Shown here piece after piece: positions 33,339-41,650 of a stretch of 64,000 nucleotides of DNA. The stretch spans positions 181,686 to 245,685 of the forward strand of contig NZ_JABBNC010000010.1 in NCBI RefSeq assembly GCF_012933445.1, given 5' to 3'. Every line of letters starts with the position of its first letter. Position 1 is the first letter of the stretch. The notes under the pieces were generated by a model. The model ran no database searches. It was given only the letters and a program-made list of their open reading frames with translations, and was not told where the DNA came from. The translations under genes were made by a program, and so were the position numbers. This DNA is from Actinoplanes sp. TBRC 11911 (GTDB lineage Bacteria; Actinomycetota; Actinomycetes; Mycobacteriales; Micromonosporaceae).

Positions 33339-33514
33339 GACCCCAATCTATGTCGCATGTGGTGCGGATCACTTAGCGTTCTCCACAGGGCACCCACCAC
33401 TTTCGCTCCGGGAGACGACTACGACCACACCGACCGCCAGGGCGTGGAGGATCCGCGGGCGTTCTTCATTTCGGGATCATCGATACGAGTGGACCACCGC
33501 CCTACGAGGCCATA
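33339..33514. other. Upstream region of the DUF3500 gene
   Basis: No gene is seen. The region probably carries the promoter of the minus-strand DUF3500 gene and adjoins the left end of outer repeat copy B. Confidence 0.4.
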
Positions 33515-33721
33515 ATGTGGGATCCGTGTCCGCTGTACGGGACCGGCGACCACATCGTGGCAGCGGGTCCACAAGATGAGATTATCGTCCACAACGGAGT
33601 GTCTTTCCTCCGCTTTCGCGCCTTTTATTCGACCGCTTTCCGAGGCGTTTTGTAGACCTTGGAGAGTTATGGCTCGCATGTGGGCGTAAGTCTCCAAGGT
33701 CTCGAAAAAGTCCAGGATGCG

Positions 33722-34183
33722 GAACTGTTCAGCTGGTTCTCACGCCGCTCACCCTCCGACGCGTTGGCCTTCCGCGGCGGACCTGAGAGCCGTCGCTGTG
33801 GGGAGCTGGGACGTTCCAGCCGTGACGGGTGCCCACACCCCCTGTGGGTGGCCGCGGTGTGGGCAACCACAGCCTCCAAACCGTCGCGACTCCCCACACG
33901 TGGGTGAGGGCGGCCGCGGTGTGGACAACCGCAGCCTCCCGGCCGTCGCGACCCCCCACACGTGGGTGAGGGCGGCCGCGCTGTGGGCAACCACAGCCTC
34001 CCCGCCGTCGCGACTCCCCACAGGTGGGTGAGGGCGGCCGCGCTGTGGGCAACCACAGCCTCCCGGCGTCGCGACTGCCCACACCCGGGTGAGGCGCCCA
34101 CTGTGGGGAACTGGCACCTGCCCGGGCCTGGCGGCGCCGCCTCGCACGGGGACTCCCGGCCGACGGAACCAGCTGAACAGTTA
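33722..34183 (-). mobile_element. Protein-less inserted element, copy 2 (462 bp, TIR and 9-bp TSD)
   Basis: Terminal inverted repeats GAACTGTTCAGCTGGTTC (33722-33739) and GAACCAGCTGAACAGTTA (34166-34183) match over 17 of 18 positions. The flanking 9-bp duplication is CAGGATGCG (33713-33721 and 34184-34192), different from that of copy 1, so this was an independent insertion. The sequence is the reverse complement of copy 1, with one more internal unit. No protein is encoded. Confidence 0.88.
33845..34083 (-). repeat. Array of four ~62-bp units inside inserted element 2
   Basis: Units of 56, 62, 62 and 61 bp each begin GTGGGTG and end CCCCACA(C/G) or CCCACAC. Junctions form CCCCACACGTGGG-like palindromes. 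The array has one unit more than in copy 1. Confidence 0.82.
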
Positions 34184-34224
34184 CAGGATGCGGCCGCGGT
34201 CGCCGCATAGTGGGATGGATGGAC

Positions 34225-34526
34225 CAGGTTGCGGTCGGCCTGGACAAATGCGCGGCTCATCGGTCACCTCGGCGGCCGATGCCCGTCGCGGACTGCCGCG
34301 TGTCGCCCGATTGCGGTTTGCCCGCCGCCTACCCGGTTACCCGTTGCCGGTTGTGGACCGCGTAGTGCCGATTGCGGGTTGCGCAGTGCCGGTTGCCGAC
34401 CGCGGAGCCTCGACGCGCACGGAATCGAGATCCACCGCGGGCCCGGCCCGGCAACGACGCGGATTCGGACCCCGACCCGGAACGGCCTCGAGACCGCATC
34501 GATAGTTATCTAAGGGGACTGTTGAG
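34225..34526. other. Interval without a supported gene
   Basis: The interval contains degenerate GTTGCCG/GATTGCGG short repeats around 34310-34400 and no convincing coding frame. Confidence 0.45.
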
Positions 34527-35246
34527 TCACCGCAGTGCTGCTGCGAGGTCGGCCGCGTTGTCGAACGCGGGTGCCGCCCTTTCGGATTCGTCGTCGGTGA
34601 GCGTGACCGACCCGGCGCGGGCCAGCATCTCCGCAGCAGTCTTCGGATCGTGCAGCACCATCGCGAGTTCGGCGCGGTAGACCAGGACCTCGACCTGCTC
34701 GACCGGGTCGTCGTCGGCGCGCGGGCGGGCCAGCGCGCTGTCGAGGATCCGCACCGCCTGCCCGGCGCTTCCCCTGGAATCGGCCTGCACGACAGCGTTC
34801 GCCAGAGCCTTGGCCAGCCGCCCGGCAGGCGCGGCGGCCGCTGCGGGGGCGGTGGCGGCGTCCCGGAAGACGCGGATCCAGTTGCCGCCCGGGTCGATGA
34901 CGCTGAACCCGCCCAACCCTTCGGCGTTCTTCCGTGCCCTGGGCCGGGTCATCCGCGGCGTTCCGGACACCAGTACCTTGCCGTACGCGGCGCGCATACC
35001 GGCGGCGAATGCCCGATGCAGTCCCTCGACGTCCGCGGTGAGTACGAGACACGAGCCGTAGGACTGATCCGGGTCGAATCCGGCGATCTCGAAGAATTGC
35101 AGGCGCAGATCTTCCCGTTGCACCCCCGCACACGCGTTGGGCTTGCGCTGCTGATAGGTGGTGCGGAAACCGAGAACCTCGTAGAAGGCGAGAATGTCGT
35201 CGATGGATGCGCACGGCAGCAGGGGAACAGTCACCTCGTTGGCCAT
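34527..35246 (-). CDS. VOC (glyoxalase/bleomycin resistance) protein with helical C-terminal extension
   Basis: Residues 1-130 form a VOC domain ('VPLLPCASIDDILAFYEVLG', 'GFSVIDPGGNWIRVFRD'), a fold used by metal-dependent lyases, dioxygenases and drug-binding resistance proteins. Residues 145-239 are an alpha-helical, TPR-like extension. The metal-ligand pattern is incomplete, so a binding role is as likely as catalysis. GGAGG is close before the ATG at 35246. It lies 80 bp upstream of the convergent side of the etfD gene and is separately transcribed. Confidence 0.82.
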   Translation of the reverse strand: MANEVTVPLLPCASIDDILAFYEVLGFRTTYQQRKPNACAGVQREDLRLQFFEIAGFDPDQSYGSCLVLTADVEGLHRAFAAGMRAAYGKVLVSGTPRMTRPRARKNAEGLGGFSVIDPGGNWIRVFRDAATAPAAAAAPAGRLAKALANAVVQADSRGSAGQAVRILDSALARPRADDDPVEQVEVLVYRAELAMVLHDPKTAAEMLARAGSVTLTDDESERAAPAFDNAADLAAALR

Positions 35247-35326
35247 GCCTCCTTCTTAAGCGTCGCGGGGTCTCCGTCGCACATGGAAATAGCCGATCAT
35301 CGCCGCCGGTCCCCCGATGGTCGTGT

Positions 35327-37429
35327 TCAGGCGTCGGTTTGGCGTACCGAGCGCAACAGCACCCGCGACACGTCGACGACCTCCACCTCCTCCCCCGCCT
35401 TGCCCTGCTGCTTGCGGGTCGCGGTGCCGTCGGTGAGCATCACGATGCAGTACGGGCACGCCGCCGTGATCAGCTCGGCGCCGGTGCCCAGTGCCTCGTC
35501 GGTCCGGGTCTCGTTGATGCGGGTGCCGAGCGTCTCCTCCATCCACATGCGAGCACCACCGGCCCCGCAGCAGAACGACGTCTCGCGATTGCGGGGCATC
35601 TCGGTGAGGCGTACGCCCGGAACGCTGCCCAGCAGGTCCCGCGGCGGGTCGAAGACCCGGTTGTGCCGGCCCAGATAGCACGGGTCGTGATAGGTCACCG
35701 CGGCGTCCACCGGCCGCACCGGCACCAGCCGCTTCGACGCCACCAGCTGGGACAGCAACTGGGTGTGGTGGACGACCTCGTACGAACCGCCGAGCTGCTG
35801 GTACTCGTTGCCGAGCGCGTTGAAGCAGTGCGCGCAGGTCACGACGATCTTCTTCGCGCCCGCGTTGTTGAGCGTCGCCACGTTCTGCTTGGCCAGTTCC
35901 TGGAACAGCACCTCCTGCCCGAGCCGCCGGGCCGCGTCCCCGGTGCAGGTCTCCTCGCCGCCGAGCACCATGAACGACACGCCCGCCTCGTCGAGCAGCT
36001 CGGCCACCGCGCGCGTCGTCTTCTTCGCGTTCTCGTCGAGTGATCCGGCGCAGCCCACCCACAGCAGGTACTCGACGTCGTCCGGGAGCTGCGAACCGGC
36101 GGACAGGACGCGTACGTCAAAAGGAAGCCCGGCCATCCACTCCAGCCGTGCCTTGGATCCGCGCCCCCAGGGATCGCCGGCCCGTTCCAGGTTGCGCAGC
36201 AGCGTGTGCGCCTCCTTCGGGAACTGCGACTCGATCAGCACCTGGTAGCGGCGCATGTCCACGATGTGGTCCACGTGTTCGATGTCGACCGGGCACTGCT
36301 CCACGCAGGCGCCGCAGGTCACGCACGACCACAGCACGTCCGGGTCGATCACGCCGCCCTCGTCGGCCGTCCCGATCAGCGGACGTTCGGCCTCGGCGAG
36401 CACATCGCGCGGCAGCCCGTCCTTGTCGGCGGCCAGCAGGTAGGGCGCCTTGGCGGCGGCATGGTCGCGCAGTCCCATGATGAGCAGCTTGGGGCTGAGC
36501 GGCTTGTCGGTGTTCCACGCCGGGCACTGCGACTGGCAGCGGCCGCATTCGGTGCAGGTGCCGAAGTCGAGCAGGCCCTTCCAGGTGAAGTCCTCGATGA
36601 CCCCGCGGCCGATCTTGTCGTCCTCGCCCGGATCCTCGAAGTCGACTTCCTGGCCGCCGGAGTACACCGGCAGCAGCGCCCCCAGAGCCCGCGGCCGCCG
36701 GGAGAACGCCACATTGAACGGCGCCAGGAAGATGTGCAGGTGCTTGGAGTACGCCACGATCACCAGGAACGCGAACACCACCCCCAGCGACAGGAGCAGG
36801 CCCACGGTCTCCAGGACATCATTTGCCGTACGCCCGGCCGGCTCCAGCAACCGCGCGACCGCCTCGGAGGCGAACGCACCGCGCGGGAACGGGAAGTTAC
36901 CGGTGTTGATCTGCGCCCCCCGGTAGAGCAGCAGCGTCCACATCACGTTGAAGATCATGAACAGGACGAGCCAGGCGGCGCCCAGATGCGAACCGAAGAA
37001 CCGTGATCGGCGGCCCTCCCGCTCCGGGCGCTGGATCAGCCGGATCACCGCGAAGACGATCAGCCCGGCCAGCACCGCGACGATGAACAGGTCTTCGAGA
37101 AAGCCCAGCCACGCCATGGTGCCGATGATCGGGATGTGGAAGTCACGCTGGAACAGCGCCCCGAACCCCTCGACGATCGTGGCGAACAGGATCACGAAAC
37201 CCCAGAAAACCGCGAAATGCGCCGCGCCGGGCACACTCCATTTGAGCAGCTTGCGCTGGCCGAGCACTTCACCGACCAGAGCCCGTACGCGTTGACCCAC
37301 GCCCCGGGTGCGACCCGGCTCGACCGGCTGCCCCGCCCGGCCGATCCGGTAGAGCCCGAGCAGACGACGGCCGGCCACCACGAACGCGGCCACCGCCATT
37401 GCCAGGCCGATCACCAGTCGCACCACCAT
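35327..37429 (-). CDS. Membrane-bound iron-sulfur oxidoreductase (EtfD/HdrD-like)
   Basis: The 700-residue protein has an N-terminal membrane part with about six helices (5-235, NarI-like), a pair of [4Fe-4S] ferredoxin motifs ('CTECGRCQSQCPAW' at 292-305 and 'CVTCGACVEQCPVD' at 369-382), and two C-terminal CCG domains ('TCAHCFNALGNEY', 'SFCCGAGGARMW'). This is the architecture of EtfD-type proteins that pass electrons from ETF to the quinone pool. GAGAGG lies before the ATG at 37429. The gene starts 2 bp after etfA, forming etfB-etfA-etfD. It is the likely route for fatty-acid or amino-acid dehydrogenase electrons. Confidence 0.9.
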   Translation of the reverse strand: MVVRLVIGLAMAVAAFVVAGRRLLGLYRIGRAGQPVEPGRTRGVGQRVRALVGEVLGQRKLLKWSVPGAAHFAVFWGFVILFATIVEGFGALFQRDFHIPIIGTMAWLGFLEDLFIVAVLAGLIVFAVIRLIQRPEREGRRSRFFGSHLGAAWLVLFMIFNVMWTLLLYRGAQINTGNFPFPRGAFASEAVARLLEPAGRTANDVLETVGLLLSLGVVFAFLVIVAYSKHLHIFLAPFNVAFSRRPRALGALLPVYSGGQEVDFEDPGEDDKIGRGVIEDFTWKGLLDFGTCTECGRCQSQCPAWNTDKPLSPKLLIMGLRDHAAAKAPYLLAADKDGLPRDVLAEAERPLIGTADEGGVIDPDVLWSCVTCGACVEQCPVDIEHVDHIVDMRRYQVLIESQFPKEAHTLLRNLERAGDPWGRGSKARLEWMAGLPFDVRVLSAGSQLPDDVEYLLWVGCAGSLDENAKKTTRAVAELLDEAGVSFMVLGGEETCTGDAARRLGQEVLFQELAKQNVATLNNAGAKKIVVTCAHCFNALGNEYQQLGGSYEVVHHTQLLSQLVASKRLVPVRPVDAAVTYHDPCYLGRHNRVFDPPRDLLGSVPGVRLTEMPRNRETSFCCGAGGARMWMEETLGTRINETRTDEALGTGAELITAACPYCIVMLTDGTATRKQQGKAGEEVEVVDVSRVLLRSVRQTDA

Positions 37430-37431
37430 GT

Positions 37432-38436
37432 TCAGGCCTCTCTCGTACGGATGACGGGTTGAGCTCGGCGTCGCTCGATCTCGGCCAGCAGTTCCGGTAC
37501 TACCTGGTGTACGTCACCGACCACGCCCAGATCGGCGAATTGGAAGATCGGTGCGGCCGGGTCGCGGTCGATCGCCACGATGGTGGCCGCGTCCCGCATG
37601 CCCGCGCGGTGCCGCAGCGAGCCGGACACGCCCAGGCCGAGGTAGAGGCTGGGGTGCACGATGGTGCCGAGCTGATCCACCCGGGCGTCCCGCGGGCACC
37701 AGCCCAGCTCGGTGGCGGTGTGCGAGCCGCCGGCCACCCCGCCGAGGGCCGCGGCGAGCCGCTCGACGAGGTCGTCGAAGGCGTCCCGGGAGCCGACCCC
37801 ACGCCCACCCGCGACGATCACCGCGGCGGTGCACAACTGCCGTCGCCGGGGCGTGATTTCCCGTACGGCGTACGTGCTGTCCGGAAATCGCATGCGCAGG
37901 GGGTGGACGGCGGGTGTGACCGGGGCCGGCCGGACGGCGACGTGCTCGGTCCGCACCGCGAGAATCGGGATGCCGCGCGTGACGTGCGATTCCACCAGGT
38001 ACGAGCCGCCCGGGACCGACTGCACGGCGACCGGCCCGTCGTGGACGTCGATGACGTCGCTGAGCACGCCGGAGTCGAGCCGGACCGCGACCCGCCCGGC
38101 GATCTCCAGGCCGTCGCGGCCGGAGGCGATGAGGATGGCGGCGGGCTGGGTGCGGCGGGCGAGCTCGGCCAGCATCGCGACCCGGGCGGCGACGGGGCTG
38201 AGCGCGGCGGGCGCGGTCGTCCGGCCGGGCGCCGCTGATCTGGCGGGCGTGGCCAGCGGGTAGATCGTCGCGGCGCCGAACTCGGCCAGCAGGCGGGTGT
38301 CGCCCTTGCCGGCCAGCGCGACCGTCGGGGTGCCAAGCCGGCGAGCCAGCGTGAGCAACGCGCAGGTGGCGCGGTCCTCTCCCCGGTCCTCGCCGCCGTC
38401 TTCCCGCCCTTCGGCAAGCACCAGGACCGTGCTCAC
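37432..38436 (-). CDS. etfA: Electron transfer flavoprotein alpha subunit
   Basis: The 334-residue protein is ETF alpha. The C-terminal FAD-binding region is clear: 'VIVAGGRGVGSRDAFDDLVE', 'YLGLGVSGSLRHRAGMRDA' and 'IVAIDRDPAAPIFQFADLGVV'. The N-terminal part is shorter and more diverged than in typical housekeeping ETFs. It carries FAD and pairs with EtfB to accept electrons from dehydrogenases. GTG 38436 overlaps the etfB stop (GTGA); a longer frame upstream lies within etfB and has no support. Confidence 0.92.
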   Translation of the reverse strand: MSTVLVLAEGREDGGEDRGEDRATCALLTLARRLGTPTVALAGKGDTRLLAEFGAATIYPLATPARSAAPGRTTAPAALSPVAARVAMLAELARRTQPAAILIASGRDGLEIAGRVAVRLDSGVLSDVIDVHDGPVAVQSVPGGSYLVESHVTRGIPILAVRTEHVAVRPAPVTPAVHPLRMRFPDSTYAVREITPRRRQLCTAAVIVAGGRGVGSRDAFDDLVERLAAALGGVAGGSHTATELGWCPRDARVDQLGTIVHPSLYLGLGVSGSLRHRAGMRDAATIVAIDRDPAAPIFQFADLGVVGDVHQVVPELLAEIERRRAQPVIRTREA

Positions 38437-39206
38437 AGGAACCTGCGCTCCGCGAGAAAGTCCGCCACCCGGATCGCCGCGCTGGTCGGGTCGCCCTGCA
38501 CCACCACCGGGCCGCTCTGTCGCGGCGTCACCGCCCGCACCACCGAGGCGGCACCTCTCGTGCCCACCTCCGCCGGTTCGATCCCCAGGTCGGCGAGCGA
38601 CCAGACGGACAACGGCTTGTCCCGCGAGTCGGCCCTCGACGCGAACCTCGGATACCGCGGTTCCCCGCACCGCTCGGTGACCGACACGACCGCCGGCGGC
38701 GCCGCGACGAGCACCCGCAGCTCACCACGCCCGTCATCGCGGTGGATCTCGACCCGCCGCTCGCGCACCCGCAGCGCGTCGGCGAAGCACAACGCGGGCA
38801 CCCCGAGCCGCTCGGCCACCATGGCCGGCACCGCCGACATGCCCGAGTCCGCCGACGCCGCGCCGCAGAGCACCAGATCGAACCCGAGACGCCGGACCGC
38901 CGCCGCCAGGACCCGCGAGGTGGCCAGCGCGTCCGACCCGTGCAGCGCGGCGTCCTTGACGTGCACGCCTTCGTCGGCGCCGAGCACCAACGCCGTACGC
39001 AAGGAATTGATGGCCTCGCCCGGCCCCATGGTGACGGCGGTGATCCGCACGTCCCGCCGCCGCACGGCGATCCGCAGCGCCTGATCGACCGCGAACGAGT
39101 CCCCCGGGTTGAGCCCCGCCGCCCGCCCGTCCCGCCGCACGGTGAGATCCGGCCCGAACTCCGTGTCCCCGGCCGGCACCTGCTTGACGAGCACCACGAT
39201 CCGCAC
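38433..39206 (-). CDS. etfB: Electron transfer flavoprotein beta subunit
   Basis: The 257-residue protein is ETF beta: 'VRIVVLVKQVPAGDTEFGPD' at the start, 'NPGDSFAVDQALRIA', 'TAVTMGPGEA', 'LVLGADEGVHVKD' and 'LVLCGAASADSGMSAVPAMV' bind AMP and shape the dimer. The GTG at 39206 is preferred because GGGAGG lies 8 bp before it; a GTG 9 bp upstream is too close to that site. It is the first gene of the etfB-etfA-etfD operon. No acyl-CoA dehydrogenase is nearby. Confidence 0.92.
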   Translation of the reverse strand: MRIVVLVKQVPAGDTEFGPDLTVRRDGRAAGLNPGDSFAVDQALRIAVRRRDVRITAVTMGPGEAINSLRTALVLGADEGVHVKDAALHGSDALATSRVLAAAVRRLGFDLVLCGAASADSGMSAVPAMVAERLGVPALCFADALRVRERRVEIHRDDGRGELRVLVAAPPAVVSVTERCGEPRYPRFASRADSRDKPLSVWSLADLGIEPAEVGTRGAASVVRAVTPRQSGPVVVQGDPTSAAIRVADFLAERRFL

Positions 39207-39390
39207 CGCGTGCACCTCCCGCCGACTGAGCGTGAGTTTAGGACGACCGATGTCGATCTGACCAGACCGCCGGTTGCTGACCGGAGGTGTCCGGGACGAT
39301 CATGTTGGACGCCACGCCAGCCAGGAGCCCGATCTCGCGCCGCGTTGTCCCCCGCTTGACGTATCGCGCGTCCCGGCAACGATGATGGGC

Positions 39391-39567
39391 ATGAATCGAA
39401 CCAGGTGGCCCGTCGCCGGCCTGGTCCTGGGTGCGGCGGCCGGCTGCGCCTGGGGCTGGTTCGGCGCGGACGGCTACGAAGCCGTCGACTCGGCCGTCGG
39501 CACCGCACTGCTGGGTGCGTTGGCCGGCCTGCTGATCGGGGCCATCGCGTACCGGAAACGTCCTTAG
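39391..39567 (+). CDS. Small two-helix membrane protein, 58 aa
   Basis: The protein has two glycine-rich membrane helices, 'VAGLVLGAAAGCAWGWFGA' and 'ALLGALAGLLIGAIAY', separated by a short acidic loop, and ends in basic 'RKRP'. The family is not recognised. ATG 39391 is the last of three in-frame ATGs (39382, 39385, 39391). A TTGACG at 39356 could be its -35 box. It is convergent with the PPOX gene and overlaps its end by 4 bp. Confidence 0.55.
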   Translation: MNRTRWPVAGLVLGAAAGCAWGWFGADGYEAVDSAVGTALLGALAGLLIGAIAYRKRP

Positions 39568-39944
39568 AAGGACACGACGATGCCGATCATCGGCGGGCGC
39601 CGCAGCCGCACCAGGCGCGCGAACCAGTTCCCCGCCCGCGACATGACATAGCGGCGGGCCAGCAACTTGCGCGCCTGCGCCGTCCCGGCCTCGTCCAGCA
39701 GCTGGGCCGTGCCGGTCGCGGTCGGCGCGTCCGGCGCGACCGTTCCCCGCAGCGAGCACGGCGCCACCAGTACCCGAGGGTTGTTGCGGATCCGCTTGAC
39801 CTTGCCGGAGCCCGCTTCCGTCACGATCCACAGCGCGGCCTCGTGCGGCACGTGCCAGACCGGCGTGGTCACCGGTGTGCCGTCCTTGCGGTACGTGGTC
39901 AGGCTGACATACCGGCTACGGACGATCTCATCGGTTGTTGTCAT
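39564..39944 (-). CDS. PPOX class F420-dependent oxidoreductase-like protein
   Basis: The 126-residue protein has the split-barrel pattern of the pyridoxamine-oxidase-like family that binds F420: 'RYVSLTTYRKDGTPVTTPVW', 'LWIVTEAGSGKVKRIRNNPR' and 'GTAQLLDEAGTAQARKLL'. Such proteins reduce or bind quinones, heme products or drugs. The ATG at 39944 is used because a TACGCT -10 box lies 6 bp before it, giving a leaderless transcript; an upstream ATG would add 13 residues. It is divergent from the alcohol dehydrogenase gene. Confidence 0.84.
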   Translation of the reverse strand: MTTTDEIVRSRYVSLTTYRKDGTPVTTPVWHVPHEAALWIVTEAGSGKVKRIRNNPRVLVAPCSLRGTVAPDAPTATGTAQLLDEAGTAQARKLLARRYVMSRAGNWFARLVRLRRPPMIGIVVSF

Positions 39945-39950
39945 CGCGCG

Positions 39951-39956
39951 AGCGTA
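39951..39956 (-). promoter_or_regulatory. -10 box TACGCT, leaderless promoter of PPOX gene
   Basis: TACGCT (minus strand) fits TANNNT and ends 6 bp before the ATG at 39944. No ribosome site lies in the gap, which supports a leaderless start. Confidence 0.45.
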
Positions 39957-40013
39957 GCGAAGAAAGCGAATGCCGCGTCCCATATTGCGACGGCCGGCGC
40001 GATTCTCCGCCGA

Positions 40014-40019
40014 TAGCGT
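40014..40019 (+). promoter_or_regulatory. -10 box TAGCGT, leaderless promoter of alcohol dehydrogenase gene
   Basis: TAGCGT fits TANNNT and lies 8 bp before the ATG at 40028. No Shine-Dalgarno sequence is present. It is back to back with the PPOX promoter. Confidence 0.42.
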
Positions 40020-40027
40020 CGGGCCTC

Positions 40028-41074
40028 ATGAAAGCTCTCGTCTATCACGGCCCGGGCCAGAAGGCCTGGGAGGACGTTGCCGACGCGACGATCGAGGAGC
40101 CGACCGACGTGGTCGTCCGGGTGGACACGACCACGATCTGCGGCACCGACCTGCACATCCTGCACGGCGACGTCGCCGCGGTGACCGACGGCCGGATCCT
40201 CGGTCACGAGGCGGTCGGCACCGTCACCGAGGTCGGCGGCGCGGTCAAGGGCTTCCGGCCGGGCGACCGGGTGCTGGTGCCGGCGATCACCAAGTGCGGC
40301 CGGTGCGACTACTGCCAGCGCGGCATGCCCTCGCACTGCCAGACCGTCGGCGGGATCGGCTGGATCTTCGGCCACCTGATCGACGGGACCCAGGCCGAGC
40401 TGGTCCGCGTCCCGTACGCCGACACGTCGCTCTACCAGGTCCCCGCGGACGTCAGCGACGAGCAGGCGATCTTCCTGGCCGACGCGCTGCCCACCGGGTA
40501 CGAGGTCGGGGTCCTGGCCGGCCAGGTACGCCCGGGTGACACCGTCGCCGTGGTCGGCGCGGGCGCGGTCGGGCTGGCCGCGATCCTCACCACCGGGCTG
40601 TGGGGCGCGTCCCGGGTCATCGCCATCGACTCGAACAAGTTCCGCCTGGAGAAGGCGCTCGAGTTCGGCGCGACCGACGTGTTCGAGGCCGGTCAGGGCA
40701 CGGCGGGCGACGTCCTCGCGCTCACCGACGGGCTGGGCGTCGACGTGGCGATCGAGGCGGTCGGCTTCCCCGAGACGTTACTGACCGCGGCGTCGCTGGT
40801 CCGGCCCGGCGGCACCATCGCCAACATCGGCGTGCACGGCGTGCCGGTGGAGATCCCGATGCAGGACATGTGGATAAAGAACGTACGGCTGACGATGGGT
40901 CTGGTCGACACGGTCTCGATCCCCACGCTGCTGAAGATGGTGGCCAGCGGGCGGATCCCGGCGGAGAAGATGGGCACCCACACGTTCACCTTCGATCAGA
41001 TGACCGAGGCGTACGGGGTCTTCGGAAACGCGGCCGCCAACGCCGCCCTGAAGGTGATCATCACACCGGCCTGA
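40028..41074 (+). CDS. Zinc-dependent alcohol dehydrogenase (MDR family)
   Basis: The 348-residue enzyme has the catalytic zinc ligands in 'ICGTDLHILHGD' and 'GHEAVGTVTEVG', the four-Cys structural zinc loop 'CGRCDYCQRGMPSHC', and the Rossmann motif 'VVGAGAVGLAAI'. It should oxidise an alcohol with NAD+. The phrase 'ITKCGRCDYCQRGMPSHC' is typical of alcohol dehydrogenases common in soil actinobacteria. ATG 40028 is preceded by a -10 box rather than a ribosome site. It is followed 21 bp later by a GNAT gene. Confidence 0.93.
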   Translation: MKALVYHGPGQKAWEDVADATIEEPTDVVVRVDTTTICGTDLHILHGDVAAVTDGRILGHEAVGTVTEVGGAVKGFRPGDRVLVPAITKCGRCDYCQRGMPSHCQTVGGIGWIFGHLIDGTQAELVRVPYADTSLYQVPADVSDEQAIFLADALPTGYEVGVLAGQVRPGDTVAVVGAGAVGLAAILTTGLWGASRVIAIDSNKFRLEKALEFGATDVFEAGQGTAGDVLALTDGLGVDVAIEAVGFPETLLTAASLVRPGGTIANIGVHGVPVEIPMQDMWIKNVRLTMGLVDTVSIPTLLKMVASGRIPAEKMGTHTFTFDQMTEAYGVFGNAAANAALKVIITPA

Positions 41075-41095
41075 GAGCGCGGCACACTGGTCGCC

Positions 41096-41650
41096 ATGGT
41101 GAACCCGCCGCAGGTCTCGCTGGTGCCCTTCACCGCGGATTCGCTGGCCGTCGTGCAGCCGTGGTTCCGCCATCCTGAGGTGTCGCGGTGGCTGGGCGGA
41201 CCGGATTGGCCGGCACACGAGTTGCAGTTGCTCGATTCCGGCATCGGCGAGATGTTCCGCGGGCGCCGGGTGCTGAGAACCCATTCCTGGGTGGCACTCG
41301 ACGCCACCGGTCAGGCGGTCGCCCACATCGGCGGGGAGGTGTACGACCGCTGGTCCCGGTACGCCGAGACGCCGGCCGGCCCGGTCGTCGACGCGGTCGA
41401 GCCGGGCCCGGCCATGGGGTTCGCGTACGTGGTGGACCCGCGGCGGTGGCGGCGAGGCTACGGCACCGCGGCCCTGCTCGCCGCCATGGCCGCACCGGAG
41501 GTGGCCGACGTCGTCCTGTTCGCGGCCGGAATCGAGCCGGACAACCTCGCGAGCGTGCGCTGCGCCGCCGCGGCGAGCCTGGTTCCGGACACCCGGGTGC
41601 CGGACTGGGAGGGCATGGTCCACCACATTCGCCGCCGGATCACGGCGTAG
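41096..41650 (+). CDS. GNAT family N-acetyltransferase
   Basis: The 184-residue protein shows 'FAYVVDPRRWRRGYGTAALL' near residues 108-127, which is the acetyl-CoA pyrophosphate loop (R-R-G-Y-G-T), and a downstream 'GIEPDNLASVRCAAAASL'. The start 'VSLVPFTADSLAVVQPWF' resembles members that modify small molecules or ribosomal proteins. The substrate is unknown. It follows the alcohol dehydrogenase closely and may share its transcript; its stop overlaps the convergent beta-propeller gene by 11 bp. Confidence 0.85.
   Translation: MVNPPQVSLVPFTADSLAVVQPWFRHPEVSRWLGGPDWPAHELQLLDSGIGEMFRGRRVLRTHSWVALDATGQAVAHIGGEVYDRWSRYAETPAGPVVDAVEPGPAMGFAYVVDPRRWRRGYGTAALLAAMAAPEVADVVLFAAGIEPDNLASVRCAAAASLVPDTRVPDWEGMVHHIRRRITA

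Larger units (their letters stand above)
33515..34224 (+). repeat. Outer stem-loop repeat, copy B, split by an inserted element
   Basis: The left end is ATGTGGGATCC (33515-33525), and the right end is the same GGGATGGATGGAC as in copy A, ending near 34224. The stem arms are GACCTTGGAGAGTT (33655-33668) and AAGTCTCCAAGGTC (33688-33701), with one mismatch, around a 19-nt loop that differs from copy C at three positions (near-identical GGCTCG..ATGTGGGC core). It is split by the inserted element at 33722-34183, 21 bp to the left of the corresponding insertion point in copy A. Confidence 0.85.

Noticed and set aside
33845..34083. Second palindrome array considered as a CRISPR
   Set aside because: Same reasoning: the whole 62-bp unit repeats and there are no spacers.
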